From Mixta mediterraneensis (lineage in GTDB: Bacteria; Pseudomonadota; Gammaproteobacteria; Enterobacterales; Enterobacteriaceae): a DNA stretch of 64,000 bases. The DNA is taken from the NCBI RefSeq assembly GCF_014946725.1, contig NZ_JACFXY010000014.1, forward strand, positions 39,581 to 103,580. Reading direction: 5' to 3'. The notes below the pieces were generated by a model. It was not told the origin of the DNA and ran no database searches. It was given only the letters and a program-made list of their open reading frames with translations. Positions 18,997 to 27,284 of the stretch are shown here, piece by piece; position 1 is the stretch's first letter, and every line of letters begins with the position of its first letter. The position numbers and the translations under genes are program-made.

Positions 18997-19806
18997 ATGA
19001 AAAACTCAGTGATGTTCGTTGCTAGCGGCATGGTGACGCTACTTCTGACTGGCTGTGTGCAGCCGCCTCAGCAACAGGCGCAGCAGCTACTTAGTCAGCA
19101 ATCTGTCTTAGCGGTTAACTGGTTCCAGCAATCAGCTGAATATGACGCACTGGCTTGGCAGGCCTTTAATAGTGCGCGGCTGGCTTTTGATCAGGCCCCT
19201 TCGCTAACGAGTAAAGCCAAAGCGGTTATTGTCGATCTGGATGAGACGATGCTGAATAACAGCGCATACAGTGCCTGGCAAGCGAAAGAGGGCCAGCCTT
19301 TTAGCAGCAAAACCTGGTCAGCGTGGACACAGGCGCGACAGGCTAAAGCGGTTCCCGGCGCGGTAGAATTCGCGCGTTATGTTAACAGCCACGGGGGCAT
19401 AATGTTTTATGTCTCAAACCGCACACAAAAAGATTACGCCGCGACCGTTGCAAATATGCAGCAATTGGGTTTTACCGGCGTGAATGAAAAAACGGTGCGT
19501 TTGAATACCGAAACGTCTAATAAGCAGACGCGCTTCGATGCCATCAAAGGTGAAGGCTACAATGTAGTCCTTTATATCGGCGATAACCTGAATGATTTTA
19601 GCGGTGAGACCTGGCATCAGGGTAATCAGCAGCGGCGTGAATTCGTTAACCTTAACCATCAGCGTTTTGGTACGCAATTTATTGTATTACCCAACCCACT
19701 CTATGGAGACTGGGAAAGTGGGATGACAGAAAATTATACGAAGTTAACCCCTCAGCAGCAGCTGTCGACGCGTAGATCTCGTCTGGAAAGCTGGAACGGT
19801 AAATAA
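18997..19806 (+). CDS. lipoprotein e(P4)-family 5'-nucleotidase / class C acid phosphatase
   Basis: A 269-residue outer-membrane lipoprotein of the HAD superfamily (DDDD class). The signal peptide ends in lipobox LLTGC with the lipidated cysteine at residue 20. HAD motif 1 is DLDET at 80-84, and the second acidic motif is GDNLNDF near residue 190. Homologues such as Haemophilus e(P4) dephosphorylate NMN, 5'-nucleotides and heme-linked phosphates at the cell surface for uptake. The start has AAGGATG-type spacing. It is the only intact gene among several decayed neighbours. Confidence 0.9.
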   Translation: MKNSVMFVASGMVTLLLTGCVQPPQQQAQQLLSQQSVLAVNWFQQSAEYDALAWQAFNSARLAFDQAPSLTSKAKAVIVDLDETMLNNSAYSAWQAKEGQPFSSKTWSAWTQARQAKAVPGAVEFARYVNSHGGIMFYVSNRTQKDYAATVANMQQLGFTGVNEKTVRLNTETSNKQTRFDAIKGEGYNVVLYIGDNLNDFSGETWHQGNQQRREFVNLNHQRFGTQFIVLPNPLYGDWESGMTENYTKLTPQQQLSTRRSRLESWNGK

Positions 19807-19811
19807 ATGTT

Positions 19812-20356
19812 AATGCGGGAGCGCAGACGAAACTGCCGATCTTTATCCACGGCTTATTACTGTTAATTTATGGCTTATGATTTAGCGAAATGCTGAACAC
19901 TATTCCGCTGGCAAGTCTGGCAGCCGTGCTACTTCAAACCGACTATAAACTGGCTACGCCGCGACTTTTATCGAACAGTTTCGTATGGGGGCGCAACAGG
20001 ATGTTCCCTTCCTTGCCACCCTCGTTGGGATTATCACATTTGGCAAGCTGACGGGTATTGCTATCGGCATCGTCATGCAGATCCGGTATAACCTCTCTAA
20101 AAGCCACCGCAATGCGTTGCAGCTTACACGCTATGACGACCATTACGTTTTGCGTTTTCAGCAAAACCTGACCTTTATGCATAATCCCAGACTACAAGGT
20201 TTACTGAATGCGATCCCTGAAAATAGTATGGTGATTGTCGATAATGATAATGCCGAATATATTGATGCAGACGTTAAAGCCGTGCTTAAAGATTTTGGTG
20301 ATAATGCCGATAAACGTGGGATTCGACTCAGCCAGTGGCTGGTTGCAGTGAAATAA
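19812..20356 (+). pseudogene. SulP-family anion transporter, truncated remnant with STAS end
   Basis: Only the C-terminal third remains. GAQTKLPIFIHGLLLL, then IPLASLAAVLLQTDYKLATP, then GKLTGIAIGIVMQIR followed by a short STAS-like tail (LPENSMVIVDNDNAEYIDADV-like pattern) are typical of SulP permeases. The reading frame has an in-frame TGA near 19878 and a frameshift near 19985, and everything before the antepenultimate membrane segments is missing. It starts six bases after the phosphatase stop, so a deletion probably joined the two. Not functional as read. Confidence 0.8.
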
Positions 20357-20390
20357 TCCTACATTCGCGCGGAAAACTGTAGGGTAAAAG

Positions 20391-20423
20391 AAAAAATCGG
20401 ATAGCTCGGGTATCCGATTTTTT
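20391..20423. terminator. bidirectional terminator after SulP remnant
   Basis: A perfect inverted repeat AAAAAATCGGATA/TATCCGATTTTTT with a seven-base loop, the standard form of a factor-independent terminator in both directions. Confidence 0.9.
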
Positions 20424-20619
20424 GTTAAAGGGCATAATTGGCGCAATTTATCACTGCCGACAGGCTTAAGCCGCATCAAAACGTGACTTTTAAATTATAT
20501 GCATGAAGGCGTGCTTTTCGAGGGGGAGCTTTGGTGGCGAATAGCGTTACATTATTCTGTCGCTATGCCACACCTGACTGACGTAGGCAGCAAGTGTTCC
20601 TGGTACAAGGTCCAGACAT

Positions 20620-21282
20620 ATGCGCGTTAAGCTGTTCAAAGAACATAATTTTAAAAAAAATGCCTTTTCGCTCTTTCTTATTACGCTGCTGTTTTGTTGG
20701 TAGCCATTTACGCATTCCTGAAGAACTGTCGCTTTTTTGGCCAGTAAATGCCTTGATTGCCGGGCTGATGGTACGAAACCCTTTTTTGCATCAAACGCAG
20801 TATTATCTCACTTGTTTCACCGCTATGTTTTTCAATGACGCCGCTTTTTCTGGCTGGGCGCTGCCTGCTTTTACCCTTAACTTTGCCAATATTCTGTTTA
20901 TCCTGACAGCCGTTTCGATGCTGGTAAAACATTTTCAGCATGAATCCGGCAGCGAACGTATTGCTAACGCGATACGCATTTTCCCCGCCTGTTTGCTGGC
21001 AGCATTCGCATGTGCAACCTGGGGCGCGCTGGCGCAGAAAGGGGAATTTAATACGCAACTCGTTACCGCCTGGGGCGATTGGTTTAGTGAACAATTTTCA
21101 ACCGGCTTGATGCTGTTGCCTTTTTTATTAACACGCAACTGGCAAACCATGTGTCTTCGTCAGCTTCTGCGTATGGGTAAAATTTCACCAGTTATCACAG
21201 TGGCGCTGTCGTTGGTGGCAGGGGCGATAATGGGTGGAGCAGGTAGCCTGATCTTCCCGATCCCGGCACTGATATGGTGTGC
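20620..21282 (+). pseudogene. MASE1-GGDEF diguanylate cyclase, 5' part (split by IS21-family element)
   Basis: This part encodes a MASE1-like membrane sensor: FWPVNALIAGLMVRNPF, SGWALPAFTLNFANILFIL, then several hydrophobic segments. It is interrupted at 21282 by an insertion sequence; removing the element and one target duplication joins it in frame to the GGDEF part at 23250. A second lesion is upstream: the natural start ATG 20620 (MRVKLFKEHNFKKN) runs into TAG near 20701, while the MASE1 frame is shifted by one base. The intact gene would make cyclic di-GMP in response to an unknown signal. Confidence 0.88.
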
Positions 21283-21344
21283 TGTCAATACCGATCGAAT
21301 TCTGACCCACCCTGCCAAAGTAAAACTGACCCACCCCCTTTGAA

Positions 21345-22133
21345 TCATTCGAGCGTTGTTGCTTTCGTTTTCTTCTGGAGTTGACCGCTTTTCAGCTTAT
21401 CTTTCAGTCGATAGCTTTGGCCGCTGATTTGGGCGATATGCGCATGGTGAAGCAGCCGATCCAGCATCGCTGCCGTCAGTGTCTCGTCATCACCAAACGT
21501 TCCGGACCACTGCGTAAACGGCAGGTTGCTGGTCAGGATCACGCTGCCTGACTCATACCGTTTAGCGACTACCTGGAAGAACAGGTTCGCCTCCATTTTA
21601 CCGAACGGCAGATATCCCCCTTCGTCGATGATCAACAGCTTAGGTTTACCTACGCCGCGGTTCAGGTAGCCCTTCAGGTCACCCTGACGATGTGACGCCA
21701 TCAGTTGCAGCATCATGTCGGCGGCGGTAATGAACCGAATGCTTAAACCCGCCATCGCGGCCTTATAGCCAATGGCGGTCGCCAGGTGCGTTTTGCCGAC
21801 GCCAGAAGGCCCGAGCAGGACAACGTTCTCCTGACGTTCGATAAATGTCAGACCCGCCAACTCCTGGATCTGACTTCGTGGAACGCCACTGGCATAGGCG
21901 TAATCGAACTGCTCCAGTGTTTTTATCACCGGCAGGCCTGATAACCGCAAAATGGTCTGGCGACGCCGTTCGTTCTGGCCATCATGCTGGAGCTGCAAAA
22001 CGGCTTCCAGGAAGTCGGCATGCGTGCCGCTGTTGTCGATGGTCGCCTGTGCCACACCCGGCCACTCTGCCGGCAGGCGGTCGAGCTTGAGTTGCTCGCA
22101 GAGCGCGGCAATACGATCATGTTGAAGGTTCAT
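21345..22133 (-). CDS. istB: IstB-like ATPase, helper of IS21 transposition (copy 1)
   Basis: A 262-residue AAA+ ATPase related to DnaC that directs target choice for IstA. Walker A is GPSGVGKTHLATAIG (about residues 108-122). Walker B reads LLIIDEGGYLPFGK, where copy 2 has LLIIDEVGYLPFGK. Four residues differ from copy 2 (F for V, S for A, G for V twice), all from G/T exchanges within about 150 bp. The start overlaps the istA stop by four bases (ATGA), so translation is coupled. The Walker B change may weaken this copy. Confidence 0.95.
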   Translation of the reverse strand: MNLQHDRIAALCEQLKLDRLPAEWPGVAQATIDNSGTHADFLEAVLQLQHDGQNERRRQTILRLSGLPVIKTLEQFDYAYASGVPRSQIQELAGLTFIERQENVVLLGPSGVGKTHLATAIGYKAAMAGLSIRFITAADMMLQLMASHRQGDLKGYLNRGVGKPKLLIIDEGGYLPFGKMEANLFFQVVAKRYESGSVILTSNLPFTQWSGTFGDDETLTAAMLDRLLHHAHIAQISGQSYRLKDKLKSGQLQKKTKATTLE

Positions 22134-23158
22134 GCTGGCACCTCGAGCAAGGCCTGGTACGTTGCCAGAGGATGTTGCAGGCTCTCGGTCGGCACCGGAC
22201 GCTGGCTGAGCGCTGGGACAGGTGCAGGCAATGCCAACGTGACCTTCGGTAACGGCAATAGCGCAGCACGCTCGCGCGGCATGCGCTGCTCAGGCGGTAC
22301 GCCTGTGGTGCCATGCACTCGTGTGTTCGCGACGGTGACCAGCCACTCGCCGATGCGTGTGTTGGCAGCAGGTACATCCAGTACCAGCCCGGCCTGCCGG
22401 AAGGTCGCGGTAAGAGGCACGATAAAGCTGTTCTTGAGGTAATGGTTAAACCGCTCAACCTTACCCTTGGTCTTGGCGCGATAGGGTCGGCAGACCTTGG
22501 GAGTAAAGGCATACTTCTCGGCGACGTGCATCAACTGCGGGTTCCAGCGATGCTTACCGGGGCCGTAGACATCGCGCTCAATGATGATGGCCTTGGCGTT
22601 GTCGAACAGCAGCTGATGCGGCGTCCCGCCGAAGAACCTGAGCGCAGACTCAATGCCGTCACACCAGGCAGCGGAGTCCTGGTTGCTGTAAAACTTGACG
22701 AAAGTCGCGCGGCTCCAGCCCAGCGTGGCGACAAAGGCCAGCAATGGGTTATGACCGAGTCTGATGATGGTGAAATCAACTTGCATCTGAAAGCCAGGCT
22801 CGGTCTCGAAGCGTGTTACCTCTTCAGTGACGGGCTGCTTAATGGGGTGCAGGAAAGCGGTCAGCATGCTGTAACCACCCTCGTAACCACGCTGACGGAT
22901 CTCGCGCAGCAGCACACTGGCGGGTATCCAGAGGGGCCTGGCAGCGGCCACGCGCTCAAGGATATAGGTCTTGAACGGGTCAAGCTTGCAGGGTCTGGGT
23001 GCGCGAGGCTTGTAGCGCATATCCGCTACGGGCAGCGGGCTACGAATATATCTGCGAACGGTCTCACGAGAGCATGAAAGCTGGCGCGCGATGGCGCGTA
23101 TCGACATGCCCTGACGGTGTAAAACACTAATCTCCACTCTGGTCTCCAATGTCATCAT
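22130..23158 (-). CDS. istA: IstA transposase of IS21 family (copy 1)
   Basis: A 342-residue DDE transposase. The N-terminal helix-turn-helix is MTLETRVEISVLHRQGMSIR then LSCSRETVRRYI (about 2-40). The rve-type catalytic core contains GFQMQVDFTII (first Asp), LLFDNAKAIIIERD (second Asp) and KGKVERFNHYLK (catalytic Glu). The protein is somewhat shorter than the ~390 residues of IS21 IstA itself but has all core motifs. It appears identical to the copy at 60541-61569. Confidence 0.96.
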   Translation of the reverse strand: MMTLETRVEISVLHRQGMSIRAIARQLSCSRETVRRYIRSPLPVADMRYKPRAPRPCKLDPFKTYILERVAAARPLWIPASVLLREIRQRGYEGGYSMLTAFLHPIKQPVTEEVTRFETEPGFQMQVDFTIIRLGHNPLLAFVATLGWSRATFVKFYSNQDSAAWCDGIESALRFFGGTPHQLLFDNAKAIIIERDVYGPGKHRWNPQLMHVAEKYAFTPKVCRPYRAKTKGKVERFNHYLKNSFIVPLTATFRQAGLVLDVPAANTRIGEWLVTVANTRVHGTTGVPPEQRMPRERAALLPLPKVTLALPAPVPALSQRPVPTESLQHPLATYQALLEVPA

Positions 23159-23243
23159 TGGCAGTGCCTTAAAACTGCCATTTTTACCCTAGGTGGGTCA
23201 GATTTACATCGGCAGGTGGGCCAGTTTTACATCGGTAGCGACA

Positions 23244-24006
23244 GTGTGCGATTGTGTTACCCATTCCGATGACCAGTCTGGTGATTTTGATCACAGGCAT
23301 CACGGAAATTGTGCTGGCCTCACATGGCGTGATGAATGTCCAGGGCAATGGTAATTTGCTGCCATTCAGCCCGCTTACCTCGGCGCGTTTAGGCGTAGCA
23401 ACGGTCGCTGTCAGCCCACTGATTGTGGCCGCCAGCATGGATGCCATTCGTCAGTTAAATCAGCGTCTGGCGTTACGGGCAAATTATGACTTTCTGACGC
23501 AGCTGCTCTCGCGTTCGGGTCTGTTCGAAGGTTTAAAAGAAGAACCCTTTAGCACCCAGCGTAAAATGGGCGTGATTCTGTTAGATGTCGACTATTTTAA
23601 AACCATTAACGACAATTTTGGTCATGATGCGGGCGATAAGGTGTTGGAAGAAATTGCTGACCGTATGCAGCGCATCGTGGGTGAGGAAGGGCGCATTTGT
23701 CGCTTTGGTGGAGAGGAATTTGTTGTAGTGACCTTTGATCAACGTCACCAGCAGTTATATCAGCTGGCGGAGAAGATCCGTCAAAGCATGGTGAAAGAGA
23801 AGTTCTGGTTACAGGGAAATACAGTAACCATCACCGCCAGCCTTGGTCTGGCGCTGGATAGCGCCGCCGAAGAACGTGAATGGCATAGCGTGGCCAATCG
23901 TTTAATCTCGGCGGCAGATAAAAATCTTTATCTCGCAAAACGTAATGGCCGTAACCAAACGTGGCCGGTGTATGCTAAACGCGAATTCACCAGCCGCATT
24001 GCCTGA
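23244..24006 (+). pseudogene. MASE1-GGDEF diguanylate cyclase, 3' part
   Basis: This continues the cyclase after the insertion element. The last membrane segment (MTSLVILITGITEIVLASHG) and linker lead to a full GGDEF domain: NYDFLTQLLSRSGLFEGL, VILLDVDYFKTINDNFGHDAGD, and the signature FGGEEF. An A-site GGEEF is catalytically competent in the family. The frame is open from 23254 with a GTG, so a truncated soluble-like product cannot be excluded, but no ribosome-binding site is evident because the insertion element ends there. Confidence 0.88.
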
Positions 24007-24007
24007 T

Positions 24008-25105
24008 TTAATGCACGCTACTTTTTAACTGGCTGGCTTGCTGATGACGCTCCAGCGCCAGCTCAATCAGTTGTGTGATTAAATCCTGATAACTTATGCC
24101 CGCGGCTTGCCATAACTTAGGGTACAAGCTGATGTTAGTAAAACCAGGCAATGTATTGACTTCATTAACAATGATTTCGTTATTTTCCGTCAAAAACACA
24201 TCAACGCGCGCCATGCCACAACAGGCTAAAGCGCTAAAGGCCTGTAGCGCAACCTTACGGATTGCATCACTTATTTCAGGCGAAATAGCGGCGGGCACGA
24301 CGGTTTGCGCGCCGCTCTCGCTGATATATTTGGTGTCGTAGGAATAAAATGCATCCTGTACGACTACTTCACCGCAAGGGCTGGCTTGCGGATGGTCATT
24401 GCCTAATACTGCACATTCAATTTCCCGGCCTTTAATTCCTTTTTCAATCAGGACTTTTCGATCAAAAGTGAAGGCAAGATTTAACGCTGCATCAAACTCT
24501 TCCGCGCTGTTTACTTTACTGACGCCGACAGACGATCCTTGATTTGCTGGTTTGATAAACAGCGGCAATCCGAGGCGGGCAATAATAGCTTCGCTATCCA
24601 GCTGCGCGCGTTGCGCATGGCTGACACTCAGCCATGGCGCAACCTGCAATCCAGCATCACGCAGCAGACGCTTGGTAAAATCTTTATCCATGCTCACGGC
24701 TGAGCCCAGCACATCTGAACCGACGAAGGGCAACGATGCCATTCGTAATAATCCCTGCAGCGAGCCATCTTCTCCCAGCGTACCGTGCACGATAGGAAAA
24801 ATGACATCAACCTGAGACAACGGCTGCGAGTTGTGGCTGATGATCAGTTGCTGCTGAGTCTGGCCCGGAATCAATGCGATATTATCTGCCGATCGATTCA
24901 GCGTAATGAGCGCGGGGTTTTCTGCATTCAATAAGAAATTAGATGTATCACTGAGGTGCCATTGTCCATGTTTATCAATCCCCAGCAGGACCACCTCAAA
25001 ACGCGTTTTATCAATTGCGTCGAGGATGTTTTTTGCCGACTGTAACGATACTTCATGCTCGGCTGACTTTCCGCCAAACACAATGCCTACCCGCAGTTTT
25101 GTCAT
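24008..25105 (-). CDS. ddlA: DdlA, D-alanine--D-alanine ligase
   Basis: A 365-residue ATP-grasp enzyme that makes the D-Ala-D-Ala dipeptide for peptidoglycan. The N-terminus MTKLRVGIVFGGKSAEHEVS, the ATP-grasp region LPLFIKPANQGSSVGVSKV and the Mg-binding EVNTLPGFTNISLYPKL are all family signatures, closest to E. coli DdlA by recall. The start at 25105 is chosen from the family N-terminus; 41 further codons are open upstream but unlike any Ddl. It converges with the cyclase remnant, two bases apart. Confidence 0.96.
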   Translation of the reverse strand: MTKLRVGIVFGGKSAEHEVSLQSAKNILDAIDKTRFEVVLLGIDKHGQWHLSDTSNFLLNAENPALITLNRSADNIALIPGQTQQQLIISHNSQPLSQVDVIFPIVHGTLGEDGSLQGLLRMASLPFVGSDVLGSAVSMDKDFTKRLLRDAGLQVAPWLSVSHAQRAQLDSEAIIARLGLPLFIKPANQGSSVGVSKVNSAEEFDAALNLAFTFDRKVLIEKGIKGREIECAVLGNDHPQASPCGEVVVQDAFYSYDTKYISESGAQTVVPAAISPEISDAIRKVALQAFSALACCGMARVDVFLTENNEIIVNEVNTLPGFTNISLYPKLWQAAGISYQDLITQLIELALERHQQASQLKSSVH

Positions 25106-25203
25106 CGATCTGTGTCCACTCACTAAAGCAAACAAATAAGATACCACGCGTTTTCGCGATGGAAATAGCCTGGCGAATAACGGCCTGGAATTTATCTTAC
25201 TGA

Positions 25204-25237
25204 TACTACCAAATGGGCAGCGGCCCATTTGGTAGTA
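25204..25237. repeat. perfect 15-bp inverted repeat upstream of ddlA
   Basis: TACTACCAAATGGGC, a four-base loop AGCG, then GCCCATTTGGTAGTA. It starts 99 bp upstream of the ddlA start and has no T-run on either side, so it is not a standard terminator. It could be an operator, a recombination site or an attenuation hairpin. Confidence 0.85.
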
Positions 25238-25355
25238 CTGAAATTTATTAAAGTAAGACGCAGCGTGTCTATATTGAACAATTTAACTGGATTTACCGAA
25301 AAGAGGCGCGGGTTTCAGGATAACAGAGCTCGTGCTTGCGGATCGTTCAGATCAT

Positions 25356-25559
25356 TCATGATGCAGAAAAACGATGCTGTAAATAGTCCCTTTTTAGTCC
25401 CATGCATTTTTTTGAGATCCCAGCCAAAGGATGTTGTAGTCGGTGTTCCGCTGGGGTCGGATTGTTCAGAGATTCATGCAGATGTTCACAGTTATATTTC
25501 AGCTCCACCGACTTAATCATGGCCATGATCTGATGCTCAGTAAAAGAGGCTTTACGCAT
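25356..25559 (-). pseudogene. IS3-family transposase scar (orfA start fused to orfB end)
   Basis: The 67-residue frame begins MRKASFTEHQIMAMIKSVE, typical of the N-terminus of IS3-group OrfA, and then switches directly to YNCEHLHESLNNPTPAEHR, typical of the C-terminus of OrfB. The middle of the element, about 1 kb, is therefore missing by an internal deletion that happened to keep the frame. It is not functional. It marks the left border of the mobile-element debris next to ddlA. Confidence 0.75.
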
Positions 25560-25696
25560 GGCGATCTCCTTCGTTGACAGAATGAGTATGCCGGAAGATC
25601 TCTAAAAGTGAATGGCACCATTATGTGGGATAGTTACATCAGAATCGATTACAACCTTGCATGAGAGAGGGGACTTTTGGCCGGATTGGTGACGAC

Positions 25697-25738
25697 AAAA
25701 AATGACACCATTAAATGGTTGCTTTAGTGTCATTTTTT
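25697..25738. repeat. 12-bp inverted repeat upstream of hicA remnant
   Basis: AAAAAATGACAC and GTGTCATTTTTT surround an 18-base spacer, just upstream of a TATAAT at 25744-25749. It may be a terminator of flanking DNA or the operator of the former HicAB-like locus. Confidence 0.7.
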
Positions 25739-25752
25739 GACTCTATAATTAT

Positions 25753-25992
25753 ATGAACAAACGATACCAAAAAACGCTGTCAGATGTGTTCGCCCGGCTG
25801 GTTAACGGTTCGATAAAATGAAGTGATATTGAATCTCTTTTTATCGCTCTTGGTGCGGAGGTCCACGGATGGGAGGGTTTAAGGATTGCGGTACTGCTGA
25901 AAGGGCAAAAGAAAATCTTTCACAGGCTACACCCCAGACCTACCACTGACAAGGGGGCGGTTGACAGAGAAGTATTCCCCATCATCGGGTAA
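25753..25992 (+). pseudogene. HicA-like mRNA interferase remnant fused to phage tail-hub gene end
   Basis: From ATG 25753 the frame reads MNKRYQKTLSDVFARLVNGSIK, a TGA stop, then SDIESLFIALGAEVHGWEGLRIAVLLKGQKKIFHR, which matches the HicA toxin pattern (double-stranded RNA-binding fold). The TGA at 25819-25821 stands where homologues have Trp. After about 25966 the sequence becomes the last codons of a phage D-type gene (PIIG, stop), homologous to 58045-58064. No hicB antitoxin follows. Dead gene from a deletion junction. Confidence 0.75.
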
Positions 25993-26156
25993 TAAACCCC
26001 ATCAAATGACCCGCTCATGCAGCGGGTTTTTTATGCCCGCCACCAGACCGCACAGAACGCACTGAGCAACACGCACAGGCGCAGGCTGCGCCGCACCAAC
26101 CCGCAACAGGATCAAGACCTCACCGCCACGCTGACGGCTTCACAGCACTGACAAAA

Positions 26157-26360
26157 TAATGTATTCATTTACCAAAACGGCGCTACACCGCAACCGCCTG
26201 CGAGTTTTGCATCATAAAAACTTTTCAGTTCTGGTTTTATACAAACCGCCACGCCAGCCAGCGCCGCTGCTGGCTTTCTGCCGGAGTTCGCCAACTGAAA
26301 AAAGTGAAAAGAAATTCAGTCTTTTTCAGTTTCAGGGATCGGCAGAGGATCTAATGGGAG
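26157..26360 (+). repeat. block conserved with 58240-58440 (right-end non-coding repeat)
   Basis: About 180 bp are similar to the segment after the D gene of the resident prophage, including repeated CTGAAAA / TTTTCAG motifs and a GGATC-rich end. Both copies contain an ORF with a PTEKSEK segment, but DNA similarity is equally good outside it, so coding is doubtful. It is probably a phage end-region element. Confidence 0.65.
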
Positions 26361-26687
26361 GAATAAGTGATTAAAATATATGAATATTTTGTAAATTGTG
26401 TCAGTTGATTGGATCTTGCGTGGATCTCCAATGGCAAAAGCATGCGATGTGAAAAGCCAGAAAGGGCGCTGCTTCCGAGCGTTACAGGCCATAGGCTATA
26501 ACTGAAAAATTATGGTTTATCGCAAGAGGAGTGCAGGTAATGTAATGAGTATTTTCTGAGCAGTTTTATTAATAAATTGAGAGAACTGGAAATGTTCAAT
26601 ATTTAACCGAACAATAAATAGACACCATATCTGACAGCATGCTAAAAAATTAATTCATTAAATTACTGGCTTTGGCGAGGGAGATTG
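26361..26687. other. AT-rich gap in prophage remnant
   Basis: About 330 bp with no credible ORF and several stops in all frames. It is part of the decayed right end of the older prophage. Nothing further recognised. Confidence 0.5.
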
Positions 26688-27000
26688 TATGGTTAAAAAA
26701 TTTAGTGACCAGATTGATAAACTCAAAAAAACTTAGAAGAAATTTCTGAGACTAAAGAGATTTCTTTCAGTGAGCTTTTTAATAGTGAGTTTTTAGCTGA
26801 ATATTCTTCATTCACTTCGCTTGAGGATATGTTTCTAAAATCAGGATTCAATGTTCAGACAAAAGAAGATTTTGCTGTCATACCATGATCAGACATGGGA
26901 GGATTTCATAACGCAAAACACTACTTACAGTAGCTGGAAGGACATGCAGGTAGATGCTGGTAAAAAGCACCTTCAAAAAATGCTTCATAAGGGCATGTAA
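26688..27000 (+). pseudogene. decayed small cargo gene of the older prophage
   Basis: Reading across two frameshifts gives MVKKFSDQIDKLKK, then LEEISETKEISFSELFNSEFLAEYSSFTSLEDMFLKSGFNV, then WEDFITQNTTYSSWKDMQVDAGKKHLQKMLHKGM. The internal repeat of the type F(x)S(x)(D/W)(x)M and the short acidic make-up recall a common family of unannotated small proteins in mobile DNA. Shifts are near 26733 (A-run) and 26886. No function can be given. Confidence 0.6.
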
Positions 27001-27145
27001 GGTTTGATGCGACCAACTTCAGCAATCCAAATTGACACTACCCAACTAGCGTATTGGTTTTCCTGGGGGGACAAAAAGGGGACAGCGCATCAGTGAAAAC
27101 AAAAAGGCCGCTTCAAATAAGCGGGCTAATTATATGATTTTACTA

Positions 27146-27198
27146 CTAAAATTTGGTGGCCCCTGCTGGGTTTGAACCAGCGACCAAGCGATTATGAG
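27146..27198. repeat. attL, 53-bp core repeat (tRNA-Ile2 3' end)
   Basis: This 53-bp sequence is identical to 59898-59950. It contains the 3' 45 bases of tRNA-Ile2 including the CCA but not the 5' half, so it is not a tRNA gene. It lies 87 bp from the end of the integrase gene. Confidence 0.97.
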
Positions 27199-27284
27199 AA
27201 CCATAGACCTCAAGCGATAATCAATGGGTTAGCTAAAAATCAGTGAGTTAGCAAACCAATATCCACCAATATAACCCAATATTC

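Larger units (their letters stand above)
21283..23243 (-). mobile_element. IS21-family insertion sequence, copy 1 (1961 bp)
   Basis: The element carries istA and istB on the minus strand. Its ends are TGTCAATACCGAT and, inverted, TGTCGCTACCGAT (11 of 13 identical), both starting TGT. It is flanked by a 6-bp direct repeat GTGTGC at 21277-21282 and 23244-23249. Internal repeats of GGGTGGGTCAG type near both ends are likely transposase-binding sites, as in other IS21 members. It splits a diguanylate cyclase gene. Copy 2 at 60456-62416 has exactly the same length. Confidence 0.97.
25966..27198 (+). mobile_element. right-end remnant of an older related prophage
   Basis: The sequence from the D-gene tail and its terminator (CCCGCT/AGCGGG plus T-run at 26010-26032), through the block around 26160-26360, parallels the right end of the resident prophage (58045-58440). 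It continues with a decayed cargo gene and ends in a half tRNA-Ile2 repeat that now acts as attL of the resident prophage. This is what two tandem integrations at one tRNA leave after deletion of nearly all of the left one. Confidence 0.8.

Noticed and set aside
22313..23077. Long open frame (254 codons) antisense to istA, also at 60622-61386
   Set aside because: It is the complementary shadow of the istA reading frame; no ribosome-binding site or family match.
27155..27198. A second tRNA-Ile2 gene at attL
   Set aside because: Only the 3' 44 bases are present; the sequence after the anticodon region changes to unrelated DNA, so it is an att remnant.
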